This document shows, piece after piece, positions 1 to 12,664 of a DNA stretch of 64,000 nucleotides (its first letter is position 1; each line of letters starts with the position of its first letter). Location of the stretch: positions 2,551,493 to 2,615,492 of the forward strand of contig CM046351.1 of assembly GCA_025403435.1 (NCBI GenBank). Reading direction: 5' to 3'. This DNA is from Artocarpus heterophyllus. Taxonomy: Eukaryota > Streptophyta > Magnoliopsida > Rosales > Moraceae. The notes below the pieces were generated by a model, which did not search any database, had not been told where the DNA came from, and worked only from the letters and a program-made list of their open reading frames with translations. Position numbers and translations under genes: made by a program.

Positions 1-427
1 ACCAGTTAGGTCAAGAGAGAGACTGGAGGTAGGGTAGAGAAAGTCCACTTTCCTTGGGGGTGGAGTAAATGCTCTTATTTATAGCTCATCACTTGGACTG
101 GGTGTGAAGCGGGTCTGATCCTTGACCTGAGTGCTCCGTATGGTGGCATCAGGGGTTAGTGATAGGTGCGGCGGCACCATGTTGGCATGTGGACAGCACG
201 CCTGGTCAGAGCATGCCTCGATGCTGAGCAAGGCATGTGCGGTGTTCGGTATGGGCCGAGGTAGGATTCTTCTCGTACCCTGGACGGTGATAGCTGAAGG
301 GCTCGAGAGGACCTCGTTCCGACCGGTCTGTGGGATGCAAAAGGATGCTTGGGCAATTTCGTCGGTAAGCTTAGTCGGTGCGTCCTAATGAACTGTTCCT
401 GGGTGTCTTCCGAGCACACCCCCAACA
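1..427 (-). mobile_element. Ty1-copia LTR, partial (cut by window edge)
   Basis: On the minus strand a sequence beginning TGTTGGGGGTGTGCTCGG starts at 427 and runs off the window. Such a 5'-TG start directly downstream of copia RNase H remnants (590-905, same strand) fits a 3' LTR. The segment is less AT-rich than its surroundings. No tRNA primer site follows 427 on the plus strand, so it is not a plus-strand 5' LTR. The other LTR end lies outside the window, so length and target duplication cannot be checked. Confidence 0.5.
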
Positions 428-589
428 ATTACTTTTCAGTATTATAAACAAAGAAGAATCTAAAGAGAAACTAACTAAACCATGAGCCAATACTTAAAGT
501 GCCAGGTGGCTCATACAACCTAACGACTAACCACCTATCTAACTTTCGCTATGGTATCATTTAATCCCTCAACACTCACTTGGTAGAAA

Positions 590-905
590 GATTTTCTCCT
601 CTGAGTTTGAACATGATTGAATTAAATGGTGAGCTTGGAATCGCCTTCGTAATACCAACTAGCCGATCTTGTACGTAGGCACGTGACTGACTTCTATTTC
701 TTGTTGCATAATCTTCTCTCTCACAAAGTACAGACCAAGCTTAATATGTTTAGTCCTAGCATGCAATATTGGCTTAGCATTTTGTGACACTAGATTACCG
801 GTGTTATTTGTTGTTCAACTTGTAATTTTAAAAGTAATGACTGAATCCAGGTGATTTCAGCAAATACATTTGCTAAAACTTCGACATTCGGCCTTTGTAC
901 TTGAC
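590..905 (-). pseudogene. Ty1-copia reverse transcriptase/RNase H 3' fragment
   Basis: The minus strand translates in broken frames to the typical end of copia RNase H. First comes AEITWIQSLLLKLQV, then after a stop a stretch containing LHARTKHIKLGLYFVREK, followed by an ISHVPTY-like block and an LTKA-like tail. In the copia family this region follows the ADE(Y/T) RNase H motif and precedes the 3' LTR. Several stops and frameshifts mean it codes for nothing now. It belongs with the LTR ending at 427. Confidence 0.75.
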
Positions 906-1225
906 CTTGAAACCTTGAGCTCCTTCTTTGATTACATTAAACCATATCTACTACCACACATCAAATTTTCACGTCTACATGATAGACGCTAGTATGTAAA
1001 TGATCCCTTAACGTTTATTTGTTTATTAAATATTCAATAATTCAATTAAGAATCTCAATTGAATAAATACCATCTGCATGACTAATTTGATGTGTGAAGG
1101 TAAAATAAAATAAAATAAAATTAATGTGTACATTTTTTTTCTTTTCTAATTTCCGATACTCCCTTAACTTTGGAGAGTTGGCAATAGTACCTTGTGGCTC
1201 AAACTACGAATCAAACATACCATTA

Positions 1226-2454
1226 GGGGGCGTTTGGTTTGCAGTAATCAGTAGGAATCATATTCCCGGGAAAATGATTGTAGGGAATATGATTCCTAAG
1301 AACTAAGATTATTACGTTTGGTTGTACATAGGAATATTCTATTAGATTTCTATGAATAATATATTACTGTGTTTGGTTATACATAGGAATCTTGTATAAT
1401 TGACAAAATAATTTATTGTATTACCATTAAATGTATCAATATAATATATTAGAACTAATATTAAATAATAATAATATAAATATAAATAATAACATAATAT
1501 TATATATAATTTAACATTAATATTACTATGAATATTAATGCTATTATTATCATTATTATTAAATAATTATTATTTTATATTAATATAATACTTTCTTTAT
1601 CTTATATAAAAATATTAAATTATAATAATCATAGAATTATTATTTAACAATATATTAATATTAAAATGTTGTATATAATATAAAATATATTGATATGAAT
1701 ATAAATAATAATAAAAATACAATTCCTAATAATATATTAATATTTACATTAAATAAGCATATTGTTATAGAAAATATTAAACATATTTAGCTATATTTTA
1801 TATTTATAATTATTATAATAGTATTTATATAGTTTAATATTGATATTGATATGCATATTAATATTAATATTATACTATTCATATTGATGTTATATTATTA
1901 TGTTTTTATTATTATTGTTATTATTATTCTTATTATTAAATTATAATTTTATATTGATATAATATTTATATGTATATCATATATTAATATTAATTTATAA
2001 TAATAGTACAACATTATTTTATTTTATTATTATAGTATTTATATATATTATATTTAGATATTGTATATGTAATATATTATATATGTTTATTATTATTGTT
2101 AATGTTATTATTATCATTATTATCAAATTATTATTTTATATGAATATAATTTTTATATTTATATTGCATAGAAATATTAATTTATAATAATAATAATATT
2201 ATTATTATTTAATAATAATATAATTATTATCATCATCATCATGGAAACAAAGATGAGATTTCTATAGTTTTGAGATTCCTAGGAATATGAATATCACCTT
2301 GTGGGTGGGCTTCATATTACCTCAAAATGAGGTAATCTGAATCCCACGGGAATTAGTTTCCCAGGAATCCAAAACTTAAATTACTGTATACCAAACATGG
2401 GAATCTTACAGATTTTCATTCCCATCTCAGGATTACTGCATACCAAACGCCCCC
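1226..2454. mobile_element. PIF/Harbinger-type (Tourist-like) non-autonomous element
   Basis: The left end reads GGGGGCGTTTGGTTTGCAG and the right end, reversed, reads GGGGGCGTTTGGTATGCAG. This is a terminal inverted repeat of about 24 bp with one mismatch. Both ends are flanked by TTA (1223-1225 and 2455-2457), the 3-bp target duplication of PIF/Harbinger transposons. Further inverted similarity (GGAATC/GATTCC motifs) extends inwards. The core, about 1400-2260, is almost pure A/T with TTA/TAA-rich runs and no coding sequence. At 1229 bp it is long for a MITE. The AT-rich core may have expanded by slippage. Confidence 0.85.
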
Positions 2455-3640
2455 TTAGAATTCAAATGTACTGCTTAAGAGGGTGATTTAGAATAATTGC
2501 TTTTTTGTTGAAGGAAGAATTTTACTAAAAGATCTATAAGTCGAATAAACTTTTTTTGAAGAATAAATTTAAGCCTAATTTTCACTTCAAAGTAGTATAG
2601 ATTCAAATCTAGACTTTAAAATTGATATACAATACATGGTACTATATAATTTTTTCTTTTCCCATTCTTTCTTCAAGTTATTGTCGTTTTGTCAGTTTTC
2701 AATCTAAAGCTGTGTCGTCTTCAAGTAAATTGTCGTTCATGCTTTTTTTTTAATGTCTATTCCGTTGTCGTCTTTATTCTGTTTGCTTTGAAAACATGTC
2801 GTTGCCAGCTGGGTAGTGCATACAGTTTTTTTTTTTTTTTAACCTGCCGTCTTTCGTATTTATTGTGCTCTCCAAGTTTCGTCGTATGCTCTGAGTTCTT
2901 GTCGTTTTTTGAGTTTTTTTCCCTTACGTGCTGCCGTTTCCTATTGACATTTTATCTATTTTATATATTATTGTAATCTACATTCTCTTCCCATCCTTAC
3001 CAATTTTCTATTTTCTTTTAAAGCATGGTCTTGTTTTGTCTTTGTTTATGAAGTTTGACGTCGTTTTTTATTCATCATTGTTTCTATTATAAGATTTTAT
3101 CGCTTTATAGTTGGTTTAGTACCGAGTTTGGAATTGTGTGGTTTACAACTTTATAGTTTAAACTGTACAGTTTAAGCGGTGGTTTTAAATTGACGTTTGG
3201 TATGTAAAGATTTAAAACGAGAATAAAACATTACATCAAGTTTAAAACAAGAACTGGTGTTTAGAAAATTATGGTTTATGAAAAGAAAAAGAGAATAAGA
3301 ATGATTTTATTGTAAAAAATGGTTCAAACCATGTGAACTTGAGAGGCGGATAAAGTTTAGTTTTTAAGGGCTTTGGCCAATTTAAAACTACCTCTATGAT
3401 TTGAATTAGTTGAATTAGCCTTAGTTATTACTTCACCAAATACCAGTTTGAACCCCCTTTATGATTTGAAGTGGCTTAAATGGTTTTAAATCTACGTATC
3501 AAACACATGTTATTATTCTTATTATTTGGTTTTATTCCTATATGCATGTTTGAAATTGGATATATATATATTAGCTAGTTTCTTAGAAGGGAAATTCATT
3601 TTGAGAATCACGGGTAATTTGTAGCTGATTGACCTATAAC
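2455..3640. other. Intergenic region upstream of the B3-like gene
   Basis: No gene is seen. Positions 2680-3070 are T-rich with many GTCGT/GCCGT copies (see findings). From 3120 to 3510 there are diverged stretches ending in terms such as GTTTGGTATGTAAAG and CTACGTATCAAACAC. These suggest a degraded inverted-repeat transposon, but no clean ends or target duplication were found. Confidence 0.4.
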
Positions 3641-3651
3641 AAATCCAGAAA

Positions 3652-3675
3652 CTATATATATATATATATATAGGG
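3652..3675 (+). promoter_or_regulatory. Possible TATA region of the B3-like gene
   Basis: An alternating TATA run ending in AGGGAG lies about 210 bp upstream of the ATG at 3881. It is followed by a pyrimidine-rich leader (3800-3875), typical of a plant 5' untranslated region. The run may equally be a simple microsatellite. Confidence 0.3.
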
Positions 3676-3880
3676 AGAAAAAAGAAAGAAGTAGAAGAGG
3701 AAACTACTCAAGATTGAAATATCATTGAAATGAGGAAAGTTGCATGTTTGACTCCCAAGCAATTTCATATAAATTCCCAACATTGCATCATTGCAATTAC
3801 ACTTTTTTTTTGCTTCTTTGTAATTGGACTAGTTTCTTTTCTCTTTTCTTCTACTTGTTTACGTTTATTTCTCTTCCAAT

Positions 3881-4300
3881 ATGAGCAGTAAATTAAGCAC
3901 GGCTAGCTTCCGAGGTTCAAATAATAACGTGGGAAAATACTACAACACATGGGACTTTGAAGTTATTCTCACGAAAAGTGAAATGGAAGCCAAAAAAATT
4001 TATATACCTGAAAGTGACACTACCTCGCTCTTGAGCAATCTTAGCAAGGCTGATGTGCACGATTTGCAAGTCGACAAAATGGTACTTGTAATGCTATGGA
4101 GCGTTGATAGAGCTGAGTCCTATGAAATGTATATAAGAAAGGTTGCTTGTGTCCCGGGCTCTTTGATGCTTGTTCCATGGAAGGATGGAAAAAGCGGAGA
4201 AGTTAAAGGGAAATTCTTTCACGATTTTGCTGTTCGGAAAAGTTCAAAATTAGGGTTCTATTGGCGAGAAGGGTGTCTACACTTCAAAGTTTTGAAATGA
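3881..4300 (+). CDS. Small single-exon protein, possible B3 DNA-binding domain
   Basis: The open frame gives 139 residues. The start is the first ATG after a pyrimidine-rich leader. Residues 25-37 (WDFEVILTKSEME) and the C-terminal block KLGFYWREGCLHFKVL resemble the first strand and last strands of plant B3 domains of the DUF313/At2g31720-type subfamily, which typically run from W-x-I-x-K-x-LTKSD to GLxWD-x-x-FxFSVL. The middle is charged and lacks other recognisable motifs. If real it would be a nuclear DNA-binding protein. The match is by eye and weak, and it could be an orphan gene. Base composition is clearly less AT-rich than the flanks, which supports coding. A possible splice donor GGTAAG follows the stop directly and a TTTGCAG acceptor occurs near 4854, so a 3'-UTR intron is possible. 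Confidence 0.55.
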   Translation: MSSKLSTASFRGSNNNVGKYYNTWDFEVILTKSEMEAKKIYIPESDTTSLLSNLSKADVHDLQVDKMVLVMLWSVDRAESYEMYIRKVACVPGSLMLVPWKDGKSGEVKGKFFHDFAVRKSSKLGFYWREGCLHFKVLK

Positions 4301-7300
4301 GGTAAGAAATTTGTCATTTGTGTAATACTGCTCGTATTAGTGTCCTATCTTTTCTTGATTAATTATTAATGGTAAGAAGTGTGGAGTCAAATTTAATGCC
4401 TTTTAGATTATCACTTTACGCAGAGGATTACAGGGCGACCTTTCTGATAAGGTTGTTGTGGGGTTAAAAGGGGCTAAAAGCCCCCAACCTAAAATTTTAC
4501 TAAGAAAGAGCAAGAAGAAGAAAAAGAAAAAGAAAAAGAAAAAAAACTCAGAAAATTAGAGTGGGAGAGAGGCTAGAGAAAAATTAGAGAGAGAGTGTGT
4601 GTGATTTTTCTCTTGTAAACTTATTCATCATTATAATGATTGATTGCTGCAGTGTCTAAAAGTAAACGCAGCTCTCACATCAAGAGTAAACCGCTATAAA
4701 TTTCGTGTATTTTTATTTTTTTGTTTTGTATTCATTATCAGTAGAATTAAGGCTTTTAATTTGTAACAGTTAGTACTATATATGTTATATGATTTAGTTG
4801 ATTACTTTGACATTATTTTGATTATTAACACATGAATGTGTTAAATATTTGCAGGTTGAGTGACATCAATTTCTAGCGCTATTGATGAAAGCTCAAATAA
4901 AAGGACATGTTGGGACGGCTTTAAAACTACTACCTAAAGACGCATAAAAAACTATTAAAAAAAAAACTTTAGTTTTGTCTTTTTTTAATGTCATCTTTTC
5001 ATTATAGAAAAAATAAAAAGGAAAAAAACTTCATGATTATGACTTTTTTTATATGTGTTTCTTTCTTTTTCTTTTATGCTTTTTGGCTTCTTGGGAGGAA
5101 GATAGTTTAATAAACATTTAAGTTTCTACCACGCCTTGTTGATTTCATTTTTCTTTTGTCCTTTCTGGGAGTTGACCAACTTGATTGTTTTCCAGTTTCT
5201 AACCTCTAATCATGTCCTCATTTATAGCTTCCGTGGCAAAAAGTATATCCATCTAGAGTAAGTTTATATAACCTTATAGTGTTATAATTTATTACTAACA
5301 AAATAATAAGATTCAGGTATACTATATATTAGACTGAAGTTATATTTTAATTTATACGATGTATTAGTCTTTCTTAGATGTCAATAAGAAGGAAACAAAT
5401 TTATGTAAAAAAAAATAGAAAAAAAAGAAAAGAAAAGAAAAGAAAATGAACAATTCAAGTTGTGTTAATGTAAATTTGCATCAAATATTCACCACCCCAA
5501 CAAAAAAAGAAGCGTTATAAAACAAAATAGAAAAGAAAAAATAAATCAAGTTTTATGCTATATGTTGCCAGAGGTATGCTCGAACAGCATTATCAAAGAC
5601 AAATTTATTCAGATTGTAAGCTGACAATTACTACAAATTTAGTTCCTTTTCGGAGATATTATGTATAAAATTGATGAGCCATTCTTTTAAAGATTTATAG
5701 CTCATGTATATATATGCATATATTACTTAAATAATGTTTCAATTTGTTGATCAACGATTAATTTTCTTTGCACCAAAAACGAGGGCAGAGACAAGAGAGG
5801 AAGATTCAGTAGTGTGTATATCATTGATTAATATATCTCAAATTTTAGCTGCCTCTTATATGATCATGGCAGAAAGTTGTCCATTAAACAAAAACAACGA
5901 AATAAAAATAAAAACAAACATATGACTGAAGGAATAGGAGCTAAAGTGTACATCTTCTGAGAATCTCAAAAATCCAATGTTCTTGGTGCAATGTTGATTC
6001 TGGTTATCTTGCATGTTTATGTAACGACTTTGACTTCAGGAAAAAAATAAATAACGAAAAGAAACGGAAAAACACAGGCTTTATATCCAATAAATGCTGT
6101 CTGAATTCAAAGAGAAAGATATCGGTGTTTTTTTTTTTTTTTTTTTTATTATATGGATGATCTGATTCGTAAAGATTTTAATTGAGAATTGTTTGATAAT
6201 CTTTTTTCAAAGAAGAGGCTAAACATAATTAATTTGAATTTGGGATAGCTATTCGGAATCTTATGTTTACTTTTCGTGCAAAAAAAAAAAAAACCCAATT
6301 GAGGCAGAGGGTTTCTTTAAACAACAAACAACTGGGTCAACTATTCAATTAAATATTATTATGCATGTTTCTCATCGCTTCTTAAGAAACGTGGGCTATT
6401 TCTTTATAAAATTGTGCTTAATTAGATACGTTGAAATTCCGCCAAGCTGTAACTATATTGCGGAACATACATATACATACAGCCATACATACATACATGC
6501 ATGCATTCATTCATTCATGCGCCAGTTCTTTTACATTATATACAATTTGCATTAATCTTTCAAAGCAGTTTAAATACATCTACACTTTGCTTTACTACAG
6601 GAAATTAATTGGAATTTCATCATGACCATCTCAACTTATCCGTCTCCTATATCTCGCAATAATATCTTGTCATACTAGTAAGATGATAGATTTAGGATTG
6701 CCTCCTAAGTGCCTCACTAATGTTTTCTAAAATATAAGCGCAAACTCTATTGTTATTATAAATTTCTCGGGTTACCTCCACTCATTTTTTTTTTGAAAAA
6801 ACATATAAAAAATTTGAGTAGGGACATATTTTAGTTATGCGAAAAAGTAGGACCTATCTGAAAAATGTTTTTAAATGCTAAATTAGAGGAATTTTTTATG
6901 AGAAACATTTTAAAATAAAAGCAAAAGAAAAAAGACTAGGCAACACGTGTTCAACCTTTCTTTTTACTTATTACATAACATTTTTAGAGTCATATTTAAG
7001 AAAATAATATTTTAGATTATTGTGAGAAAAAAAAATTTAAATCGAGATATATTTTCATCTTTAAGAAAATAATATTTTAAATTATTGTGTGAAAAAACAC
7101 TTAAATAGAGATATATTTTAGGAAAATTATTTTAAATTGTGAAATTAGAGAAAAATTAATCTTATAATAAACATTTATTATTGCAAGATCATAAAACAAA
7201 AATTATCTAAGGACGAAAGGTGAAGTAGAAAACCATTAAAAAATTGATTTACGAAGAGCAGTGTGTTTGTAATTGCCAGTAGAAGACTGTTGTTCTTCTC

Positions 7301-8037
7301 AAGTTATCTGGTCTTTAAGAACATGACGTTTAATTTTTTTTTGGCTAGATAAGTACTCCATGTACAGCAATCTTGGTTTAAATCTAGACCTTCTATTCTC
7401 TACCTTAGCCCCCCACTATCTGGGCTAACCCCAAATTGTGTGTTCTCTCTTTATGGGTACTTGAAAGACAATTTTTTTATTGTCGTATGATATAACGACA
7501 TATCGTGTGAACTTAAACGACATGCTTCTATTTATTCAGGATATGACATGTATCTCACTTGCTCTTATGTGTAAGGTAGGTGAGAAAGTGAAGAGGAAGA
7601 AGATGATCTTTATTTTATTGTGTCTTATATGGATATCCTACCTAATCTCTTTATCTTGAAAAAGGTTAAAATTAAAGTTCTTCGAAAGATTTAAAATCTA
7701 TCACGCAATTCATTCATTACCAATTACCAAATGACTATAGGTTTAAATATCCTTTCACTACAATCCTCTCATGCAGCCCCTCTACGATTCCACTTTTTGA
7801 TCTCTCACCAAAACCAGCTCTTTAAGAAAAGACATGTGGATGAAAATCGTGAGAAAACGACATCACGTATCATCTTATGTATGTAATTTATGTCATTTAC
7901 TATACTTTAAAGAACATTATAAATTTTGTTTTATATGTAGACGTTATTCGTTCTCCTTAATAAACAAAATCGTTCGATATTAAAGGATATGCAAGATCGT
8001 TCCATGGAAACGACATCATGTTTTCTTGTCATTGTCT
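4301..8037. other. Intergenic AT-rich region with simple repeats
   Basis: No gene is supported. The region holds A/G-rich runs (AAAAAG near 4515-4545, AAAAG near 5418-5445), a long T run (6128-6147), CATA/CATT tetranucleotide runs (6470-6520), and one block of a dispersed AT-rich repeat (about 6985-7150). GTCGTT/AACGAC motifs recur at 7480-8030. Short open frames here are made of simple repeats and are not credible. Confidence 0.5.
6985..7150. repeat. Dispersed degenerate AT-rich repeat, copy 1
   Basis: Two or three imperfect units contain AAAATAATATTTTAGATTATTGTG followed by GAGAAAAA and AAATAGAGATATATTTT (written here in parts). The same phrases recur at 22640-22960, 23335-23610 and 29215-30010. 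Confidence 0.45.
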
Positions 8038-8040
8038 TTA

Positions 8041-8934
8041 GGATCCGTTTGGCTCCTTGGTTTAATCTAAAAAATTCAAATAAACTAATATTCAACAAGG
8101 ATTTTTAAGACTTGATTCAAAGTCAAGGGGTGTTTACGGAGGGGATTATACTGCTTAAGGGTCATTCCATAATCCAATTTGTATCCCAATATGAAAGCAA
8201 TCTGTGAACACCTTAACCCAATCCAATCAAATCCTAAGACTATAGAGTTTACAGATTGGATTATGCGAATCCACGGATTGAGCCTTCAAATTTTTTAAAA
8301 CTAGAAATAAAATTAACACAGTATAATGTAACATAATTTGATAATAAACAAGTCTTTGATAATAAACTAAATTATAGCATCTCAAAACATTATAACTAAT
8401 AATTTAAATAAACTTTAGACATGAAAAAATGTCATGAGCAAATAATTTTAGTATTTATAATTGGGTTCACCTTTTTTTTTTCTTCTTTTTTTTAAGCATA
8501 TAAACTTTGTATACAATACTATAGGAGTATAGATTTATATACTAATTGAAATTTTGTGTATATATATGTGTGTATGTATATGTATATATTTATATAATTT
8601 ATATAATATATATAGTTTGGATTCACAGATTATACGGATTAAGAGATACTCAATCCGTATTCCAACCGCACATGTTAGGTTGAGAAAATCTCAATATAAA
8701 ATCAATCTGCATTGGATAGGATTGAACGGATTAGTGGATTCTTTGAACACCCATAACTAAACCATTGATTTAATGTTTTGGACTAAAAAAACCTCTTAAC
8801 ACATAATTTAACCCCCTTCTTGTGTTTAATTGGTTTCAATTCAACCCAAAGTAAAATCACACTTTTCAAACTTTTCATTTCAAACCATAAAAGTTTAAAC
8901 CATCATATTTCAAATACATAAGCTGAACGGGCCC
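8041..8934. mobile_element. PIF/Harbinger-like element carrying a nested inverted-repeat element
   Basis: The ends are GGATCCGTTTGGC on the left and, reversed, GGGCCCGTTCAGC on the right, flanked by TTA at 8038-8040 and 8935-8937. Inside, from about 8127 to 8750, a second structure begins GGGTGTTTACGGAG and ends with the reversed GGGTGTTCAAAGAA. It contains paired inverted blocks with GGATTGAG/CTCAATCC (8250-8285 and 8625-8665). No coding sequence is present. The outer ends are diverged, so this is an old copy. A target duplication for the inner element was not found. Confidence 0.6.
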
Positions 8935-8937
8935 TTA

Positions 8938-10900
8938 AATTTTTACAAAAAAATACTATATTAAAAGAAATTAAATTAAAACTTTTTGCTTTAAACCTAT
9001 GATAAAAAAGTAGGCGTTAAATAGTTGGTATATAGTCAGAAATTTCACCAAGACAAAACATTTTAAATATTAGTGCGTTTAGGAAGATAGGAACCCAATT
9101 TTATGGTTTCAACTAACTTTTTCATACTGTTTTTTATTACGTATTATAATATTTTTAGTTTTAACTTTACAGTTCTAATTGCTTTCTTAAATACCCTAAC
9201 TAGTCATCCTGTTTGGTGGTGGTACGAACTATTTATGTTTTCCAGGTTTGGATCCCTATGTTGGGTCCTAATTGGTCTGGTATTTTAGTCTGGTTGTGGA
9301 GTTCTCAAGATCTATAACACCATGACCATAGCTTGTGCACTGGGTAAGGAAAAGGTAATCAATAATTGTTGAGCGTGTGAACAACTTTTTCTAGCTACTT
9401 TTATGATAATGTATTTCATTTTACAACAACGTTGTTCCAAACTGTTATAGTGAAACAAAAATACATTATAATATAAAGCTCTCATACGTTACAATAAATT
9501 TGTTCTATCTTTAAGTTGTAATTGTATTATTAAACGCACTCCATGGTTTCACTATATTTGGTCTAATAAAAATGTACAAAATAGACTGAGAAAATAGGAC
9601 TGCAAACACTAATATATTTGTGTTTGTGTTTAAACCTATTTGTTAAATAGTAATTTTTAACAATAATAATAATAATATTAATAAGCCCACTTGGGTCTAG
9701 TTTTTGTTTTTGTTTTATCTTACACAGGTATAGCGGTACTTGTCAAAAGAAATTGCAAGTTGGGATCTCAATATTTTTTTTCCCCAATCAACAACAACCA
9801 TTTTCCTCTTTTACCCTTTTAAACGTTTTTAACGTTCATGATGTTTACTACAGTGTGCACTTGTTACTTCTTAAAGACAAAAATGCTTATCTAATGCATG
9901 ACGCCTCCATATATATTGTCAACTTTTAAAGCTCACCAATGTCCAACTATATATAGAGAAACTATTATATTGTTATATAGTTGATACATTGCTTCATAAT
10001 ATCTATTATTTTATAATATAGTTATCACATATAACCTAAGTAACAAGTAGTGGTCTTAACAAATCAATTGTTTCATACTCTAATTTCCCCAACGAACCAT
10101 CTCTTTTGAGTTGAGACTTGAGAGGAAATGAGTGTTCATGAAGGATATATGCATGTATGTATAAGTTGTACGTGGTACATTAGTTTATGTGCTGGTTGAG
10201 AAACTTGGTTCGAATAAAAAATTTTGTCTAAACAAATATTGACACAAAACTTTCTCCTATAAAATTTAAATTAATACAGTATTTTAAATTTAAACCCTTG
10301 ATTCAAACTAGCTTCATGAACGCCCTCTATATCTTTAAGGTTTGGTGCCAAAAAATGGCAGAATCATTCAGTTTTGAATCATTGCAAATGATGGTCGATG
10401 GGTGATAGTTAGATAACATGCATTAATTAAGCGTTGCCTATATAAACGTATATGATGGAAGATGGAGACCCATCAGATCCATTAAAAGATTTGCCTCTGC
10501 AAAACCATTTGGAATCTTGGCTCAAACTGTTGCTTAGCACGTGGCAGGGCCCCATTGTGCAGATCTCATATACAATCTCTCTGTCTCTCTTTCTTTCTCT
10601 CTCTTTTATTTAACATAGATATTGGATGAATATATACAGCCCAAACAATCTAGAAGATGAACAAAGTTGCACAATTACACGTATAAATTTCATACAAAAA
10701 TAATCTGAATCCTAGAAAAACATTGCCTATATATTACATAGTAGTGGCAATGAGGACAATTTCATGATTTCTAGAAATTTTATCATGCACTAATCATGTA
10801 ATTTAGAGCTGTACATTTCTTCTAATATGTTTCAAATTTTAATTGATTCCATCAAAGAAGAACCAATCTTTAGCTTATATCCTATATATCAATTTCATTA
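8938..10900. other. Intergenic AT-rich region
   Basis: No gene is seen. A diverged copy of a small repeat family (core AGCTCTCATACGTTACAAT) lies near 9400-9560. The rest is AT-rich without recognisable structure. Confidence 0.4.
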
Positions 10901-11022
10901 GAGCTCGTTTGAAAAGTAAGTTTGAACTGAAAAGTTTGAATTTAAAATACTGTAGTAATTTAAATTTTATAAGAAAAAATACTATAATAATTTTAGTTGA
11001 ACTCATTTCTCAACCAAACTTC
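10901..11022. mobile_element. Short inverted-repeat element (MITE-like), about 120 bp
   Basis: The left end GCTCGTTTGAAAAGTAAG pairs with the reversed right end GAAGTTTGGTTGAGAAATG, and both continue inwards with AGTTTGAACT/GAGTTCAACT. The middle has ACTGTAGTAATTTAAATTTT and ACTATAATAA, phrases found again at 37915-38041 and 38396-38510. This suggests a dispersed MITE family. The transposase superfamily cannot be assigned. Confidence 0.5.
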
Positions 11023-11647
11023 TAGAAAGTGACATCCCAGTTATTTTCTTTTCATTTTCTTTTTTTTCTCCCTTCTGAGGCATTGCAGGAAGCTGAGTAG
11101 GGGGTCAGAAAGTGCATGCCATATTTGACCAAAAGAAAGACAATAATTTGTATTGTGGCTCAGTCATTTTCCCCCATACCCTAAATTCTTGGGCACTCGT
11201 GTGAAGCATGATCAGATGACTAGCTAGTATTATAAGTATATCACAAACAGCCACCTATATCCTTTGGTATAGAGCATGACAATATTGGTTGTTTAATTTA
11301 CCCAAATCTTCTTCCTATTTTTTCTCTCTCTTTCTCATTCTGAAGTAGTGGGGCAATTCTCATGCGTGCGCACATATATATGGATTGATCTTTAGTTTGG
11401 TACGCAACCCAATCCGGCGCTTATAGTTTTCTTTATTCGCATTCACATGTAACTTTGTTTATGCATTCATGTAACGCTTAATTTGTTCGCATGTGACACT
11501 TCATAAAATGTAGTCCAACATATATAACGATAAATGTTACATTTCAATATATTAAGTGTTATATAAACACGTGAATAAAATTATATTTGAGAACAAAAGG
11601 TAGGTTGTTAGATTTGAACCAAAAATCTATATAAATATATATATAAG

Positions 11648-11682
<35 letters not shown>

Positions 11683-12490
11683 AAAGAAGAATTAAATTCA
11701 TATATGCAATATCTGCAGTCATTTTTTTTAAGGTGGACTAGTATTACTGAGAGTGGGCTCCATTAGCTAGCTAGACTAATAATACTAATTCAGGTAAAGG
11801 TGGCAGAAAGATTGGCCCATTCTATGTTTCATATGCTGTCTTACCTTCCCTGACAGCTGGTGGGTTGCAGTGTTTTTCAGTCCATACCTAATCCCCAGAG
11901 GATCCAACCCAAATTTGTAACCTACATCCATCAAAGTCCATATATATAGTCCATTCTGATCTCTTTGATGTTATTGGGTACAAAAAGAAAAAAGCAAATA
12001 AAAAGTAACCCATAGTGAATATTTATAAAGATACTTAAGGATTTATACTGTTAGTTTACCGATTCTCTCAAAAACTCAAGTGGCTAAATAGTGGACCAAC
12101 AATAATTTTATCTTTAATAACATGTACCAATTATACTGATCAATCGTCGCATTATCTCATATAATCATATTGAAAAAAAAATATAATTATTATCACATAA
12201 GCAAGGACAGAACCCAATATTTACGATATATAGAGAAGTCCAAAGAATAGTGTATGAAAAAACTTGATGAAAATCTAACAATTCAAAAGCAATAGGGGGG
12301 TTCTGTTTATACCCCACCACGACATATTTTGGTCCTTAAAATCGTTAGATGTGATTATGTTAATGTCTAAAAACCTGCACTACTGGTAAGTGTTCCCTAT
12401 CTCTCTTAGCCAACCCCGCGAAAAATTACACAAACTAATAAATGGAAAACAGGAAAAAAAAGAGAAGAAGATCTGTACATTTATATGGTC
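11023..12490. other. Intergenic region upstream of the DVL-type gene
   Basis: No coding sequence is evident. The region contains a compound CA/TA microsatellite at about 11646-11681 and less AT-rich islands at 11075-11230 and 11800-11950. These islands could be conserved upstream regulatory sequence of the peptide gene. No known microRNA sequence was recognised. Confidence 0.4.
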
Positions 12491-12498
12491 TATAAATA
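12491..12498 (+). promoter_or_regulatory. TATA box of the DVL-type gene
   Basis: TATAAATA sits 217 bp upstream of the ATG at 12708. It is followed by a C-rich, pyrimidine-rich segment (CTCTCCTAACAACTACACCCC, shown in part) suited to a transcription start about 30 bp downstream. Confidence 0.65.
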
Positions 12499-12614
12499 CA
12501 AATACAGCAGACTCTCCTAACAACTACACCCCCTCTCCTCACATTTACTGCTTCTAGAGAGGGCAGATCATCATCAGTGTGGTAGTACTGCAGGTGAAGC
12601 CAGAGGCTATATTA

Positions 12615-12615
12615 G

Positions 12616-12646
<31 letters not shown>

Positions 12647-12664
12647 CTCTATATATTCATCATC

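Noticed and set aside
131..428. Overlapping open frames on both strands near the left edge
   Set aside because: They lie within the copia LTR remnant and have no protein similarity; the GC-richer composition of the LTR explains the open frames.
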